Source of the DNA: Trichoplax adhaerens
Lineage: Eukaryota; Placozoa; Uniplacotomia; Trichoplacea; Trichoplacidae
DNA length: 64,000 nt
Assembly (NCBI RefSeq): GCF_000150275.1
Contig: NW_002060947.1
Coordinates: 6,026,286-6,090,285 of the forward strand
Direction: 5' to 3'
Part shown: positions 46,705 through 59,811 of the stretch, piece by piece
Position numbering within the stretch: the stretch's first letter is position 1
Layout: each line of letters starts with the position of its first letter
Notes under the pieces: model-generated
Told to the model about the DNA's origin: nothing
The model's database searches: none
What the model saw: only the letters and a program-made list of their open reading frames with translations
Position numbers and translations under genes: made by a program

Positions 46705-49700
46705 TTACAAAGCAATTACATTTCGTCCTTTCGATGTCTTTTGAATCTTATTTAAAACTTCTAAACAGTGAATGTCAAGCTGTAGTGCCATGTAATCTGA
46801 AACGCGAAATGATGCATCTTCTTGCGAAACTTCTGATGATCGAAGTCTGCAATGAGGTGTTTACTATAGTCAATAATTGCTGAAGCATATTTATTAAACT
46901 TAAAAGTATTTATACAATATTTCCAATATCAAAAGACTTACAACATTAATTTATCTCGAAGTTCAGTATTGCTTCTTTCTTCATCATCTTCAACGTTTGT
47001 AGCCACTTTTCTATACTTTAACCAACTGAAACAAGCATCACGCTGTCTTTCAAGCATAAATAGTAAGATCGTACAGTTATAAGCTGCTTCTCGGTTTGCT
47101 ATACGTGAAAGAAACTGAAATTTTAGTTCGTGCGACGCGATTATTGTAAGATGAAAACTGTAATGGAACTTAAAAGTAAGATGACGCCTTATTAAGTCAC
47201 ACCTTCATTAAAATGGAAACTATCTTGTAGCAATTTCAAGCCATCACTTAATTTTCCTTGGTTGATTTTAATCAAGGCGATATTATTCAATATTCTCGAC
47301 TACGGCAAAGCATATTTTATGACAATATTAAGAGAAAATTCAATCAGATTTGCGAAAGCGATATGGCCGGTAATTATAACAGTAAAAGGGTAGCTATAAG
47401 CATAGCAGAAAACTGTATCAACATTTAAAGAAACTGTAAATAACTTGTGTCTTTAAGTTACTTTAATTTTGGCAATAGATGCGAAATAGCCATTAGGATC
47501 ACCAACAACTAGGTCGTCTTGCATATGTAAACGATAAGACATTGGTAAAACCTTATTCACAATTTGGAGTGCCCTACAAATTATACAACCAAGCATATAC
47601 AATATTACATTATTTCTATAGCTGCATACAAAGAAATTGATACTTCTGAAAAACATAGTAAATCAGGACATCATGTCGTAGAATATAAATCAGAAACATT
47701 TAAATTACTTCGTAAATAACTGGCTGGCTTCCTCAAATTGCTTTTGATGATAAAGAGCATCCGCTTTCATCAGTAAAACTTGCAGAAATAACCTTATATT
47801 ATTATTAGTCGATAAACTCTCCTTTGTCACTTTCCTCTTTTTTGAAGGATTAGCATCACTGGTAACCGGCATGTAACTACTGGAACTTCGTAATTTTTCA
47901 ATTTCATCTTCAATATGTCCTACTACAATACGTAAAAATGCTTGATGAAACTACAGTGCAATTAATCAGCGGAAATTCTTTTAAACATTTAACATGTACG
48001 ATAGTAATTAGCAATACAAACCTTTCTCTTCCATTATGGATACAAGATAGTTACATATGATTAATGCATCATCATATTGACAATTGCAAAGTAACGATGT
48101 TATCGCAAGACGGTAAATAATAGAAATATCCGGTGCTACAGATAAATGCAATACCTAGAAAGTTAGAAAGTTGGATAGGATATAAGAAACTTACAAGTAC
48201 AATTGCCCTTGACAGTAACCATATTCAAAAATACCTCAAAATTCCATTTTGTGTTAATAATCGATAAGCAGTTTAAGTAAAGTTTGCTGGCAAAAGAATA
48301 TCTATAAAACCCGCTTAGTTAGTATAGTATAAATATGAGCGCTCGCGTAGTGGATGATTGGTAGCAGTGTAAACGTCCAAATTTATCATAAAACACACAG
48401 TTCAATTTTACCTCTGTGCGCGAAGGAATCGAGATGCTACCTCACTACAGAGAAGTACAGGATTCATACAATTACTATCCACAGTAGATGCAAACCGAAA
48501 TCGGCCAGAAACATCCATAGAAGTCAAATCACCATGATTATCATACATCAACCTGCAGTTTTTAATGCGGTGATTTGCAGAAGTAACAGCCATAGCCAGA
48601 TTCTGAATAATCTATACGTAAATGTAAGTTTAGCTTTCTAAAATAAGTACCATATGATATTATGACTGACTGTCTAGACTGATTACTCTATGCTGTATTG
48701 ATCTTTTAGTATACGTAGTATGCAGTTACATCTGCTAGATATTGTAGCATTTGAACTTCCTTCTCTTTGGCACCCGTAACTCTAAATATTTTGGCTATGT
48801 TAAGTAGTGGCTCCACGTTATCAATACTTATTGAAAGGGCTTCTTTATAGTTTAGCAATGCTGTTATATATTTTTTCTAGAGAAAAAATACATTTTTTTA
48901 GTCTTATTAATACGCGTATGTCGACGCTAGCAATGCTGTACTTCTATACCTGCGATGCAAAGCAACATCCAATCATGTTAAATGCGGTTGCTTTGTAGAC
49001 CTCATTGGGTTGTGAACAAACAACTTTGAAGTAGTCGAGAGCTTGATCGATACGGTTTAATTTGTAGCTATTAAAACCTGCAAAAAATATAATTATGTAA
49101 GCTTAGAAATGTGGAAACATATGAAAAAGTAATAAGTATAATACAGTAAAACAAAGCGTACCTTGCAGTACATGAACTACAGTAGGATCGCTAATCTCTT
49201 GTGTCAGTTGTTGAAGACTGACATCATAACATTTTTGATGAAAGGATATCAAGGCTACCATAATATTTCTTTGTAAAAGAAGTTTATTTCCTTGAATTAA
49301 AAGGTAAAATACCTACAATTAATTGCTGCAAACCTCACATGCGAGCCATTTAATAGCTGTATAAACATCTCTTTTACTTTCCAACATTTCAGTTGAATCC
49401 TAGATGTTAAATAATTGAACATCTCATCAATAAGGACATACTAGAACTAATAATTACATCTCATTAAATCGATTAATACTTACCAAATAGCTCGGCTGAA
49501 GTAGATCCAACAATTTACTAGCCGTATCGTCTACAATAAAGTCAAAAGAAAGTAGTAAATACGATATGTAAATTCATCTTTACTGACAGAGCTACTAAGA
49601 CATACATTTATCTTTAATGAGTAGCAGAGCCGACATAATGCAATATGCATTCCATAAATCTGGTACAAGTTCGATCATGAGATCTGGGAGAGTAAGAAGG

Positions 49701-50975
49701 TATGATATTTAGATAAATAAATAAAAACTCGCATTGAATCCCTTTAAATCAACACAGATTACCTCCGTTGCCAGAAACCCAGCTAAAGATGTTCTTTGCA
49801 ACAAGGCCAATATCATCATCTGCATTGTCTGTCTTAATATCCTGCTCAGTTAAGACTAGTGCAACTATAATGCAAAATGACACATAAACATATTAGCTAA
49901 ATAATTAATTGCAGAAATTTTACTTTTTATATCATCTCATTTGAATATCATCTTCCATCTTACTAGATCTTAAGCAGTTCGTAAGTTCTGTCACTAATTC
50001 ATCAATGGGAGTAACAGATTGGCATTGCAAGTGGAGAATACATCTGTTAATAGTAGCGGATAACGAGCATCTCATAATCATAACATTTTTGAGAGGTAAT
50101 CCTGCATTACAGATTAAGATAAATTATGTTATATTCGTCCTCTATAAATTATAAGTATTATACATATAAGCACATACAACAGTTTCCATTTATAATTTAG
50201 CCCAATTTTGAACACATAACAGCATCTGAGCGGTATCATATTCAATAACTTACCTGAAATAATCTCTATTAGCTTCGATAGATCCTGTAATATATCAGTA
50301 GCATTTTGATCATCTTGACCTAAGAGAAAACTCTAGCCAAATGGAAAAAAATTGTCAAGAATCTTCATATCTAACCTGGCGTATTATTTCTTAATTCATT
50401 TAACCTTAATATTTTGCATCATTTACGATTGATACAAATCTTTGCATTGACGTCTTTGATTTTAACATCATAAGCTATGTCAACGTACGTACACTGTCCT
50501 TCAAATGGATATGATTTTAATACTATATAGGACAGCTAGTACTTCATTGTGTCTTGCTCAAAGATTATGTAGTGATTGTAATTAATCTACAATCACTCGT
50601 CTAGAGCAACTTCAAATTTCCTTTATAGCAAACCTGAGCTCTGCAAGCAAGTTTATTGTTCTGGACTTTAATTTCTTCAGAGTCAAATGTAGGGAAATGA
50701 ACTGATGAATGAGCAAATAAATGGGTTAGTAATTCTTATCGCTTTTTACATTGACAGTATAGAATAGGAAAAACGAAATTCCGATATAATAACGTCTTTA
50801 GCATCGAGAAGAGAATACACAAGTATGCATTGTAATACGAGAAAGTATACTTGCATCATTTGTTTTCAGCATGATATAGGAAGAACAGCTTACCCTCGTT
50901 TAATATTGCAAAACTGTCAGAGAACTTTCCTTGCTTATAATAATCCCATGCAAGTATTTGCTTCTTGTTATCCAT
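46705..50975 (-). CDS. FANCG: FANCG-like TPR protein
   Basis: Exons in coding order: 50975-50894, 50701-50634, 50319-50254, 50101-49964, 49864-49763, 49683-49606, 49530-49484, 49399-49334, 49312-49162, 49077-48950, 48876-48715, 48602-48412, 48301-48235, 48154-48022, 47922-47709, 47573-47462, 47299-47201, 47114-46942, 46846-46705. About 740 aa of helical TPR-type sequence. Order and spacing match human FANCG (622 aa): GLPLKNVMIMRCSL, LVPDLWNAYCIMSALLLI, CEVFYLLIQGN, MIGCCFASQKKYITALLNY, YRLAITSLL...YDDALIICNYL, LLMKADALYHQKQFEEASQL. In vertebrates FANCG is a scaffold of the Fanconi core complex in interstrand-crosslink repair. One junction (50634 to 50319) does not keep phase, so a small exon is missing from my model. 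The intron between 49334 and 49312 is only 21 nt. Other TPR scaffolds remain possible. Confidence 0.72.
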
Positions 50976-52655
50976 TTCCTTTAAAGTTTAAATTTCGATT
51001 AGTTCCACGATTAAGCCATGCAATATTTTGTTTTCCGTCCCGTAAAACTAGCTCGATAAATTCTCTCTAAAATTGCTCACTTCTTCTTTTGCATGATCTG
51101 CAGAGAATCAAACAAACTGTCCCTGATCCAAGCCTTAAGACCCTTTCTATCTAACTCACAGCTATAATACTAGCACGTAGCTCACTTAATAGCTATTTAA
51201 AAACAGACTCCAAAATTTAGTCCTACTAAACGAAAACTATAGTAACTTTTCCACTATTTCCATTAGGACACCGATCTGCAAACCTTCCTAAGGATAGCAG
51301 AGTAGCTCGGCTCGAGTACTCTAGTTGCTATGATAACGCTAGATGGGCGGACAGACAGTTTACAGCAATCTACTGTAAAACATAGACACTCCGAACATAG
51401 AAATAGACAGTCCATAGTAGAGTACAGTATGGAAAATTTCTAATACAAAGTAGTAAAATAGAAGGTACGTTAGCGTAGCAAGTCTAGTCAGAAATACCAG
51501 CAGTTGAACTGGAAGACGAGCTTGCCGAGGTCTCCATCAGCATTTAGTTTGTTGCTTTCAATTCTGGATGGTAAACGAAGATTATTTTGATTGGCATCAT
51601 AGGTTTGTATAGCACTGTATTATGCATTGATATGATCAATCTCGTTAACGATATTATTGTGGTCAATTTGTGGAATGTTCTTAGAGTTTAGTGTATGCTG
51701 TAAAGCTTCCTAATCGCTATTGCTTCGACTACAGCATGCGAGTAAATACGAGCTCGTTAAGCAACGCTGCTAAGAAGGTCTTGTAGCTTTTTGCATATGC
51801 TTCAATAGTACTTACTCTATTATTTGAAAATGAGTGTGGAATATCACCTAGTGCATCAGTAGGCAAGATATAAGAATGTATGCTAGCTGTTACTGTCTCA
51901 TTTACTACTGTATCTATTCCGCTTTGGCTTCCAATTAGCGTTAAGCAACGCTGCTAAGAAGGTCTTGTAGCTTTTTGCATATGCTTCAATAGTACTTACT
52001 CTATTATTTGAAAATGAGTGTGGAATATCACCTAATGCATCAGTAGGCAAGATATAAGAATGTATGCTAGCTACTACTGTCTCATGTACTACTGTATCTA
52101 TTCCGCTTTGGCTTCCAATTAGCGTTAAGCAACGCTGCTAAGAAGGTCTTGTAGCTTTTTGCATATGCTTCAATAGTACTCTATTATTTGAAAATGAGTG
52201 TGGAATATCACCTAGTGCATCAGTAGGCAAGATATAAGAATGTATGCTAGCTGCTACTGTCTCATTTACTACTGTATCTATTCCACTTTGACCTCCAATT
52301 AGAGCAGATCATCAACTACAGTAATTCGATTTTATTACAACTTCCTTCCTGCATGCAGAGACTTTGACAGTGGGCCGGTGTTCTCACACTTTCAAATTTC
52401 TATACTATATATGAGCAGCCTGGATAATTGCTGCAAGTAGATTGCTAATTCAATACTGTGTGATCATATATCATCATTGTTACTACTCAGATTCCTGCCG
52501 GTTTCGCCTTCAGCAAAGATTGTTCAGCCAATATTTTCTTTGGCGTAGCGCTTGGCAGCTGTTGCAACTAAAACGAATACAAGCATATTAATTTACACTG
52601 CTTTCTCAAACTTGAAATAATTACCTACATTTTATGGATTTACTTCAAGAAATTT
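50976..52655. other. Divergent intergenic region FANCG-like/LSM10
   Basis: Head-to-head spacer. Its main content is the 185-bp tandem repeat at 51755-52305. The rest is unannotated AT-rich sequence with no supported gene. Confidence 0.5.
51755..52305. repeat. ~185-bp tandem repeat, 3 copies
   Basis: Units start at 51755, 51940 and 52124 with GTTAAGCAACGCTGCTAAGA and end with CTTTGGCTTCCAATTAGC. They are more than 95% identical by eye. The third lacks an 8-bp ACTTACTC-type segment. Confidence 0.95.
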
Positions 52656-53003
52656 ATGGATAAATCAAAGCAACAAGTATGGTTGTCCATACGCGAACAA
52701 AAATCATCAGAAAATACACTTTTATGCCTACTGCAAGGTTTACAAGGCGTTACAACAATCATTGAGCTAGTCAATGAGCAAAAAATTCATGGAAAAATTG
52801 ATTCAGTTGATGGTTATTCGAATGTCACTATGTCTGATGCTGATATTTTAACTTTAAATGGTAAAAGATTGCATTGTCCTATGATATTTATCCAAGGGAG
52901 AAAGATTCGTTACGCTCACATTCCGCCTCATATAGATATAAGCAAAACAATCAATAGATCACTTGGAAATTTAAGGCGAATGCGAGCCAACATCAGAAGA
53001 TAA
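52656..53003 (+). CDS. LSM10: U7 snRNA-associated Sm-like protein LSm10
   Basis: An intronless 115-aa frame. The Sm1 part reads ENTLLCLLQGLQG.VTTIIELVNEQKIHGKIDSVDGYSNV, and the Sm2 part FIQGRKIRYAHIPPHIDISKTI. The YAHIP/IRY-HIP ending and the SENTLL...LQGLQG opening are LSm10-specific and distinguish it from SmD1. A basic C-terminal tail (RRMRANIRR) follows. Known role: LSm10 replaces SmD1 in the heptameric ring on U7 snRNA, needed for 3' cleavage of replication-dependent histone pre-mRNA. Length is close to human (123 aa). A non-coding 5' exon cannot be excluded. Confidence 0.93.
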   Translation: MDKSKQQVWLSIREQKSSENTLLCLLQGLQGVTTIIELVNEQKIHGKIDSVDGYSNVTMSDADILTLNGKRLHCPMIFIQGRKIRYAHIPPHIDISKTINRSLGNLRRMRANIRR

Positions 53004-54274
53004 CACTACTCTCTAAGAACATCTCCTTTAAAGGTATTCAAAATCCTGATCCAGATTTTATGTTTAGGGTAATTATCATTCGATTATACAGTGTAGTGGA
53101 TCTACTAGAAGATACAACATAGACGTTTATAAAATTATTGGTAAATCGACGGAGAATAACCCGTAATAACTTGTAATTATAATTATAATCAAAGTAGATC
53201 CTTGAATTGTTATAAAGTGGAAATCTTGCATTTACCTATCACAAAAGTTTTTGAATCAGAAAGCAAGTAAAATCAATTGATTCACCCATTCTTTAGATTC
53301 TTTAACCTTTACATAGCTACCGCTGTAAATTGCTTTAGTAATCTATCAACAGGATGTTGTATAAGGCTATCAATGCACTACGAATGTGGAAACCACAAAA
53401 CACTAGTATGATTTGGCTCATGGTTGAACTACTGAATTATAATATTATACTATTTCATCCGTAATAACAAATTATGGCGTTCGTTAATATGTAAAGGAAA
53501 TATGCTACGTCCTTCAAATATTTTGCACATCAATATACTTCGTTTTGTACATATGTACATTTCTAATCGATTTAACTTTGTATAAATTTACTGTAACCTG
53601 ACCAGACATGTTATTCATGCAGAAATTGAATGTTTATGGACATGTTAGTGTCCTTACTTAGTCATGATTTATGATCAATGCTGCCTTTTTAATGTAGTTA
53701 GCAATAATTTAGCACCAATGATTTCATAACCTTTATTTCTGTAGATAAAAAGGTTGTATAGATTAATCAAAGACTTGATTTACTGTTGTTGCCATAATAA
53801 AATATTTTAATAGCCAAAGTTAATACCGGTATTAATCGCAAAGGATACATGCAAGGTAACAAAGGTTAGCTGCATCCTAAGCAATTCAATTGCATGACTA
53901 TAACTGAAGTTATTGTATCACATATCACTGACACATTCAGTTATAGTTTCGTTATAACCATAAGAATTAATTATTATGAACGTTTGAATTGATGAAATGA
54001 TTCACCAAAAGCGCAACAAATAGCTACTATTGCCATTGACATTAGTGTTCGACCATTTTCTATAGGCATACACCACATATATATACACATATCTGCCTGA
54101 TATTGTCCATAAAACTGTAACAATCATACCCAAAGTCGAATCATTTCTTCATTTAACTACTTCAGAAATGTAACATGTAGCATTAAATGCAAATATTTTG
54201 AATTTCTGCCCGCTTAACAAAAGAACATACAAGACTTGTTTTAACTAAAATTAATCATGTAATAAAAGTATCAT
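53004..54274. other. Convergent intergenic region LSM10/FAM228
   Basis: AT-rich tail-to-tail spacer. No histone-like stem-loop, repeat array or exon-like frame was recognised. Confidence 0.5.
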
Positions 54275-56424
54275 TTAAGATGTCCATGAAAGCTTGATAG
54301 GCTGTCGTTTTGGCATGGGACTAATTAACGGCGTTCCATCGTGTGGTTGAAAATATTCACGTCTTCGATGATAATCTACTTGAGGAGGATCCCATCCTTT
54401 GTCAATCAACTTATTTACTTGACTTGTATTTTTTTCTGTATTCATCCGTTTTCTTTAACCCAACAGTAAAAAATACCAAAAGTATGGATAAAGATCAGTA
54501 CTTTGAAAACATTTACCAAAACTACAATTTATTGGGCTCCGTACGTATATATATATAAGAAAAGAAAAAAGAATTTGTGCATTGAGTTATTACCTGCTTT
54601 GAGTCCGTATATTACTCGTGATATCATATAATTCCATTTTAATCCAATCACGACTATCATCTTGCCCACGCCCAAGAGGTACTAACGGGGATGAAGGTAA
54701 ACGATATTTAGCTAATTCCCTTGAAGAGCAACTCACACCAGTATCACATCTTCTAACAGTACGATCTTCAGCTGTTCTAGCCCTTTCTTGCAAAATTAGT
54801 GGATCGCGAATTGGTGCCGCCGATCTCTGTATCAGATTCAAGTAAGGGAAGAATTAGATGTTTGTATGGGTCCACATTTTATTGTAGTGCTAGCAAATAG
54901 GATACACGAAGACAGAAAGGCAATGCCAGTACTACTGTTTCATTTACCCTAGAGCCATGATATCGATTTCGTTGCAAGTGCACTGGATCATATTCTTCAG
55001 GTGAATAATCGTCTAACAATACTTTATACTAGATTGAGATTATACCAAATATAAGTAAATCATCAAGCTAACAAAGTGTAAAATGCCTATCTTCTTAGCT
55101 TAATTAGCATCTATTAGCGAAATGATATAAGATATCAATTTTAACTATTGATTAGATTGTATCCAAAAACAATCACATTATATTTGAAACTGCGATTAAA
55201 AATTTAAGAAAGCGCTTATGATTAATTGACAACCTTCCTATTTGTGTATTGAATATATTGATCGATAAGATGGCGCTTTTCCTTATTAATTTTATTATAA
55301 TCTTTCATAACGTCGTTTACGCGAATCTATCAGTTTTGAATAGATTAATAATTGAGATTTTTCAGTTGAACTCAATACAACATCTGAATACAATTCGACC
55401 CTTGTCTGTCTAAAAATGAATAATTCCGTAAAAAACGCATCATAGGTCACCTGTACAACATCATAAACATGCTCATTCCATTTTTTATTCAACATCCTCT
55501 TTTTTCGGTCATGTTTTTCATCCTCATATTCCACATATTGGTTAACACCCTAATTAGTGAAATTTTATTATCAATATGAAGACATAATTTAATGAAATAC
55601 AAATGCAAGTACTGTACTGTGTACGTGCACCTATAATCAAAAATAAGTTCATGTCATCCTGCATTGATCTCGATAATAATAATCATCCTTCTGTAATGAC
55701 TAACCTTGACGAAAGTATCTTCTACATTTTTTAAGCGTGAATAAAGTCGCCTTGCCTCAAGAGATTCATGATCTAGTCTTTCCTAAGAATTGTGAATATC
55801 AAAAAATAATCATCAATGCTGTGATTGGCAATTAATACTAAACAATACGCAGTATGGTCTACTATACACAAATAAATTTGAATAGTATAACCGGATGAGT
55901 CCACCTTTCTTTATGGCTCGATTATTATTATGAGTAGTACTTATAAAAGTGCTCGTTAAAATGTTAGCTACCTTTAATGAATCCTTACTAATCCAGCCCT
56001 GTTTTCTTAATTTATTAAGCGTATTAAATGATGCTGATGTAGCCGGTTTGGCCGGAGCTGATGAAGTGCGGTTTCTTTGCGCAAGCTTTCTATAAAACTG
56101 TTAAAAATTATTTAGGAATTAAATATAATTCGCTCTTAAAATATGAAAAAACAAAACTACGACATTGCCAGTGGCGCCTAACAGATAATAAAAGAACTGG
56201 CGGTTCTTTAACATATATATAAATGCTTCAATTTTAATCCTTTACGCTATAGTTAGGATGGATTCTATGTAGTTGGATGATCCTATAGTTATAATCAAGT
56301 GTCTTACCGAGGATCTTATTTCATCGTCACTGTTATTGAGTATATCTTTAGTGAACTGATCCGAAATAATAGTTAGATTATCTTTGTTACTCTTTTCGAA
56401 TGTCTTCTTCATATCCGAATGCAA
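54275..56424 (-). CDS. FAM228 family protein (FAM228A/B-like)
   Basis: Eight exons in coding order: 56424-56308, 56097-55972, 55782-55705, 55549-55451, 55326-55234, 55028-54948, 54826-54594, 54422-54275. All are in phase, for 324 aa. The N-terminal half is a charged helical region (LDHESLEARRLYSRLKNVED, KWNEHVYDVVQ). The centre carries the family signature: IDQYIQYTNRK, then DDYSPEEYDPVHL, IRDPLILQERARTAEDRTV, TG..CSSRELAKYRLP.LPLVPLGR and DSRDWIKME. The C-terminus is basic (MPKRQPIKLSWTS). Biochemical function is unknown in any animal; human paralogues are mainly testis/ciliated-tissue genes. It is head-to-head with profilin-4. The acceptor of the last exon (ACAAG) is weak but is the only one that avoids a stop. 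Confidence 0.85.
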
Positions 56425-57771
56425 AACCGTAGTAAAATAGAATGGAAATCTTATTGTTTCATTTATCCAGTGTAAAAATATCCTTAGGAGATAATAAGTT
56501 CGATTTTCTTTCCAATTTTACAGCACCAAGCCAAATAATGGCAGAATACAATTTCTTGTCTCGTCCTTACAAGGGATGATTATTATCTTCAATCTACTTG
56601 ATTATTTTGATTGTAACCTTACATTAATTGTAACTGTAGTTGAATTCTTTTTGTGTATTCTTTCGTGTGAAAATTTTAGAGCTATCTGAATCTTTCATAC
56701 AAACAACACCTAAGCGATAATCCTACTTAACTTATATAAAAGCATAAATAGCCATTTATCAAGCGAAGAGGCATAACCAACTAGAACAACAAATGTTAAA
56801 GGTAAAATTGAATCATGTATACAACTGCTAATCTTAAGAACTGACTACTTTAGCCTAGAGAAGTAGAACTGTATGCGACTACAGCAATTGTCGTTGTCTA
56901 TCGACTGTGTTTTCTTCTGTGGCTGTGCGATGATTATATCGTATGGAATCCATAGCAACGCAACGCTATTAATTGGCATGCGCATTCAATTTGTTACCCA
57001 AGCAACCGTAGGGCCCAAACCTCCTAATTTCCTCTTTTACTCCTCATAAAAATATTGCATTGCATGCAATCTGTGAATAGTGTTATAGCGAATACTACTG
57101 CCAATTTCGTTCAAAGTACAGTAGCTTGATAAATTTATGAGTGCGCAGCCTAAATTAACTGACAACAAGTAATTGTGATTATCTGTGAAACCGCTTGCCG
57201 TTTAAGAATTCAGTAATATCGTGGCTTGAGGATCTAGTTATACAAAAGCCGCAACCTTTCACGATTTCGAAAATCTATAGATACAATTTGAAGATTGAAG
57301 GTGCCATCGATAAATTATATCGATATCCAATTTTGATTACTTCAGTATAGAATTTTACCGATTAAAGTCTGCAACGAAACTGTTACCAATTGCAAGATAT
57401 TGAAGTATCGCAGCGCGAGCTTCCTATTTACCATACCAGAGCAACGGAAAAGATAGACGAATTGATCAACTTATACTGTCAGAGATTTACCCTTTGGCTA
57501 ACAAATCTGAAGTTTCTGTATCTTACTGATTCCCAGTCGGAAGATAATTAGAGCTTCCAATATAAATACTGAATATTTTTGTCAATATTGTGAATATTAT
57601 ATCATTGATTAGAAACCCAACTACATTAGCTTCTCTATTTAGCTAGCAGTGATACGAGTTCAGTGTCCTTGCAAGAGAACCTTATTTATTATCAATCAGA
57701 TCATTGATTGACATGTTATAGCTTAAGAACTTCTACTAAAGACGTATTTCGTACAAAGTGTCTAATTTAAT
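56425..57771. promoter_or_regulatory. Divergent FAM228/PFN4 spacer
   Basis: A 1.35-kb head-to-head interval that should hold both promoters. No tandem repeat, GTAC-palindrome array or TATA-like element at a convincing distance was seen. Position is the only evidence for a regulatory role. Confidence 0.4.
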
Positions 57772-58580
57772 ATGAATCAGTTACATGAACTACTCGGTGA
57801 AGCACTATTATCAACAAAACATGTTCAACACTGCGCAATAATTCGAGTGAAAGATGCCTCCTTGAGAGCAAGTTCCGTTGGGTTAACGGTAAGTTGAAAG
57901 AAGTAAAATTAATTGCACTGTTGTATCAGTTTGCTAGTCTATTATATTTAATCATATGTACCACCCAAGGCTGAAAATGTTGCGTTTTCAGGAGTATCAA
58001 AGCATAGAGAATAAAAATCTAGTGTAATGACTGTTATTTTGATCTTTTTAGCTGGATAATGACCAGATAAATCGCTTCGTGATGGCCGTAAAAGACCCGG
58101 CTACTAGTCGTGAGGAAGGACTGATGTATGATGGAAAAAAGTACAAAGTAGTTCGAGCTGATAAGCAGTCCGTCTATGCAAAATATGTAAGTAAGGTTAC
58201 TTCTGAATGCCTTTAATTTGAATTCTTAGTTATAAGATAGTTAAAATATAGGAAAGGAACATGGAGACTTTAAAATCTTCATACTGACAGGCTTAGTTCA
58301 AAATATAAAAATTTTTGCATTACTTAATAAGGGTAAAGAGGGAATCATTATATCTATTACTGCCAATCTTATGATTTTATCGATCTATAACGATAGTATG
58401 CATTCAAGCATATGCGTAGAAGCCACCGAAAAGCTAGGTAAAATTGATAACATAACAATATTGAATGTTATAAGTTGTTTTCAGATTTTCAGATATAACT
58501 AAAATAGCTGTTACGTGGTGGTCACTGCTGTATACTTCTTTGTAATTTCAGGTGAATACTTTCGAGAGAAGGACAGATAA
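57772..58580 (+). CDS. PFN4: Profilin-4
   Basis: Four exons: 57772-57888, 58052-58186, 58332-58437 and 58552-58580. In phase, 128 aa against 129 in human. It starts MNQLHELLGEALLSTKHV and includes DPATSREEGLMYDGKKYKVVRAD, KEGIIISITANLMILSIY, and the C-terminal SSICVEATEKLGEYFREKDR; all are PFN4-type rather than canonical profilin. Profilin-4 is a divergent profilin expressed in male germ cells in mammals. It is reported to have weak or no actin binding and to bind phospholipids. Exon boundaries lie where the family alignment has no gaps. Confidence 0.95.
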
Positions 58581-59811
58581 AGTTGTCATATGCGGTATAA
58601 TCAATATTATTACGGTACTCTGTATATAAGTTGACTAAATTCGGCTCACAGGCTAATAATTTCAGCAATAACACTACTAATATAATTGACGTTAATGTAA
58701 TTAACATTATATTTAATAAAGTTAACTTAATAAAACAACAAGTGAAGCAACTAATAGCTACTGAATTCTGTTATACTTGCAAGATCAGTGCGTTTACACA
58801 ATTCTCGTTCATAACAATTTTTATAATTGCCTGATCAATAAATTTATTTACTGTAGATTTGCACTCACAAATAAAATAATAGATACTGCTTCAAACTCTA
58901 TGATCAACACTTATATGATTACAGCATTGTTTTACGACTTGAGCGAATTTGAATCAAAACGATATTGTTGTCCATTGCATTTCCAAGATAGCTTAAATTT
59001 CAACAAATAGGGTAATGATCAAACATTTTACTATTTGTATATAAAAGTTGTTCATATCCATTTCCTGTAAAATTGTTTATCATAATTAATTAGAGTACAG
59101 TATGTTGATGAATGATGAAATTTGTACTGTTTACGTACCAATAACATTTTATACTTTTGCTGCCCTATTACTACCTCCTTGGCGTGTGACCTCAAATTAT
59201 GGAATAATGCATGAATGTATTAATACAGTATTGTATAAAAATGACTGCAATAAAGAGCTTCTAGGGACCCTCCGTAGTAGCTGCAGTATGTAACACATAA
59301 TATAAGATCACTAGATGATATAATTTACTATTACTATCCTGCAATAATGATTGATTCGATAGTTTGAGGAAATTTTTGTCTCTCAATTATTTAAATATAA
59401 TGAATTAATGATTGTCAGTAAAAAGGAGTACAGTACCCAGATAATGATGGAAAAATGATCTCTTTATTTTAAGCATTAACAGTGAGCTAATTTAGCAATT
59501 TAAAGCCTTAGTAATAATTAAAATTTCTGGTCATTAAAGATCATACATGATAATCACGATTGAACGGGCTGCATTTATATTAATAAACGTTGACATAAAG
59601 TTTAAGTAACTGAAAAATAAAGTTTAAAGCACATTCACAGTACATTTAGTCTGCAACAGTTGCTCTATCTAAATTGTTTCAAATTTAAGTGTGTACATTA
59701 CTAAAAGCTAAGGCAACAACAAATATCTAAACTAGTGCCATAGTAGAAATATGTAGTTAATAATCGTAGAATTAAGCTAATTACAGCTTAAAATTTATAC
59801 CTAGTTTTCAT
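58581..59811. other. Convergent intergenic region PFN4/CD164-like
   Basis: Several short open frames (58631-58834, 58777-59010 and 59102-59293 on +) have AT-driven composition (I, N, Y, K) and no motifs. I see no gene here. Confidence 0.5.

Noticed and set aside
54618-54845. 75-codon frame on +
   Set aside because: It is antisense to FAM228 exon 7, where the minus-strand frame holds the conserved family signature.
58631-59293. Cluster of small + frames after PFN4
   Set aside because: AT-driven amino-acid composition, no motifs, and no splice sites in phase with one another.
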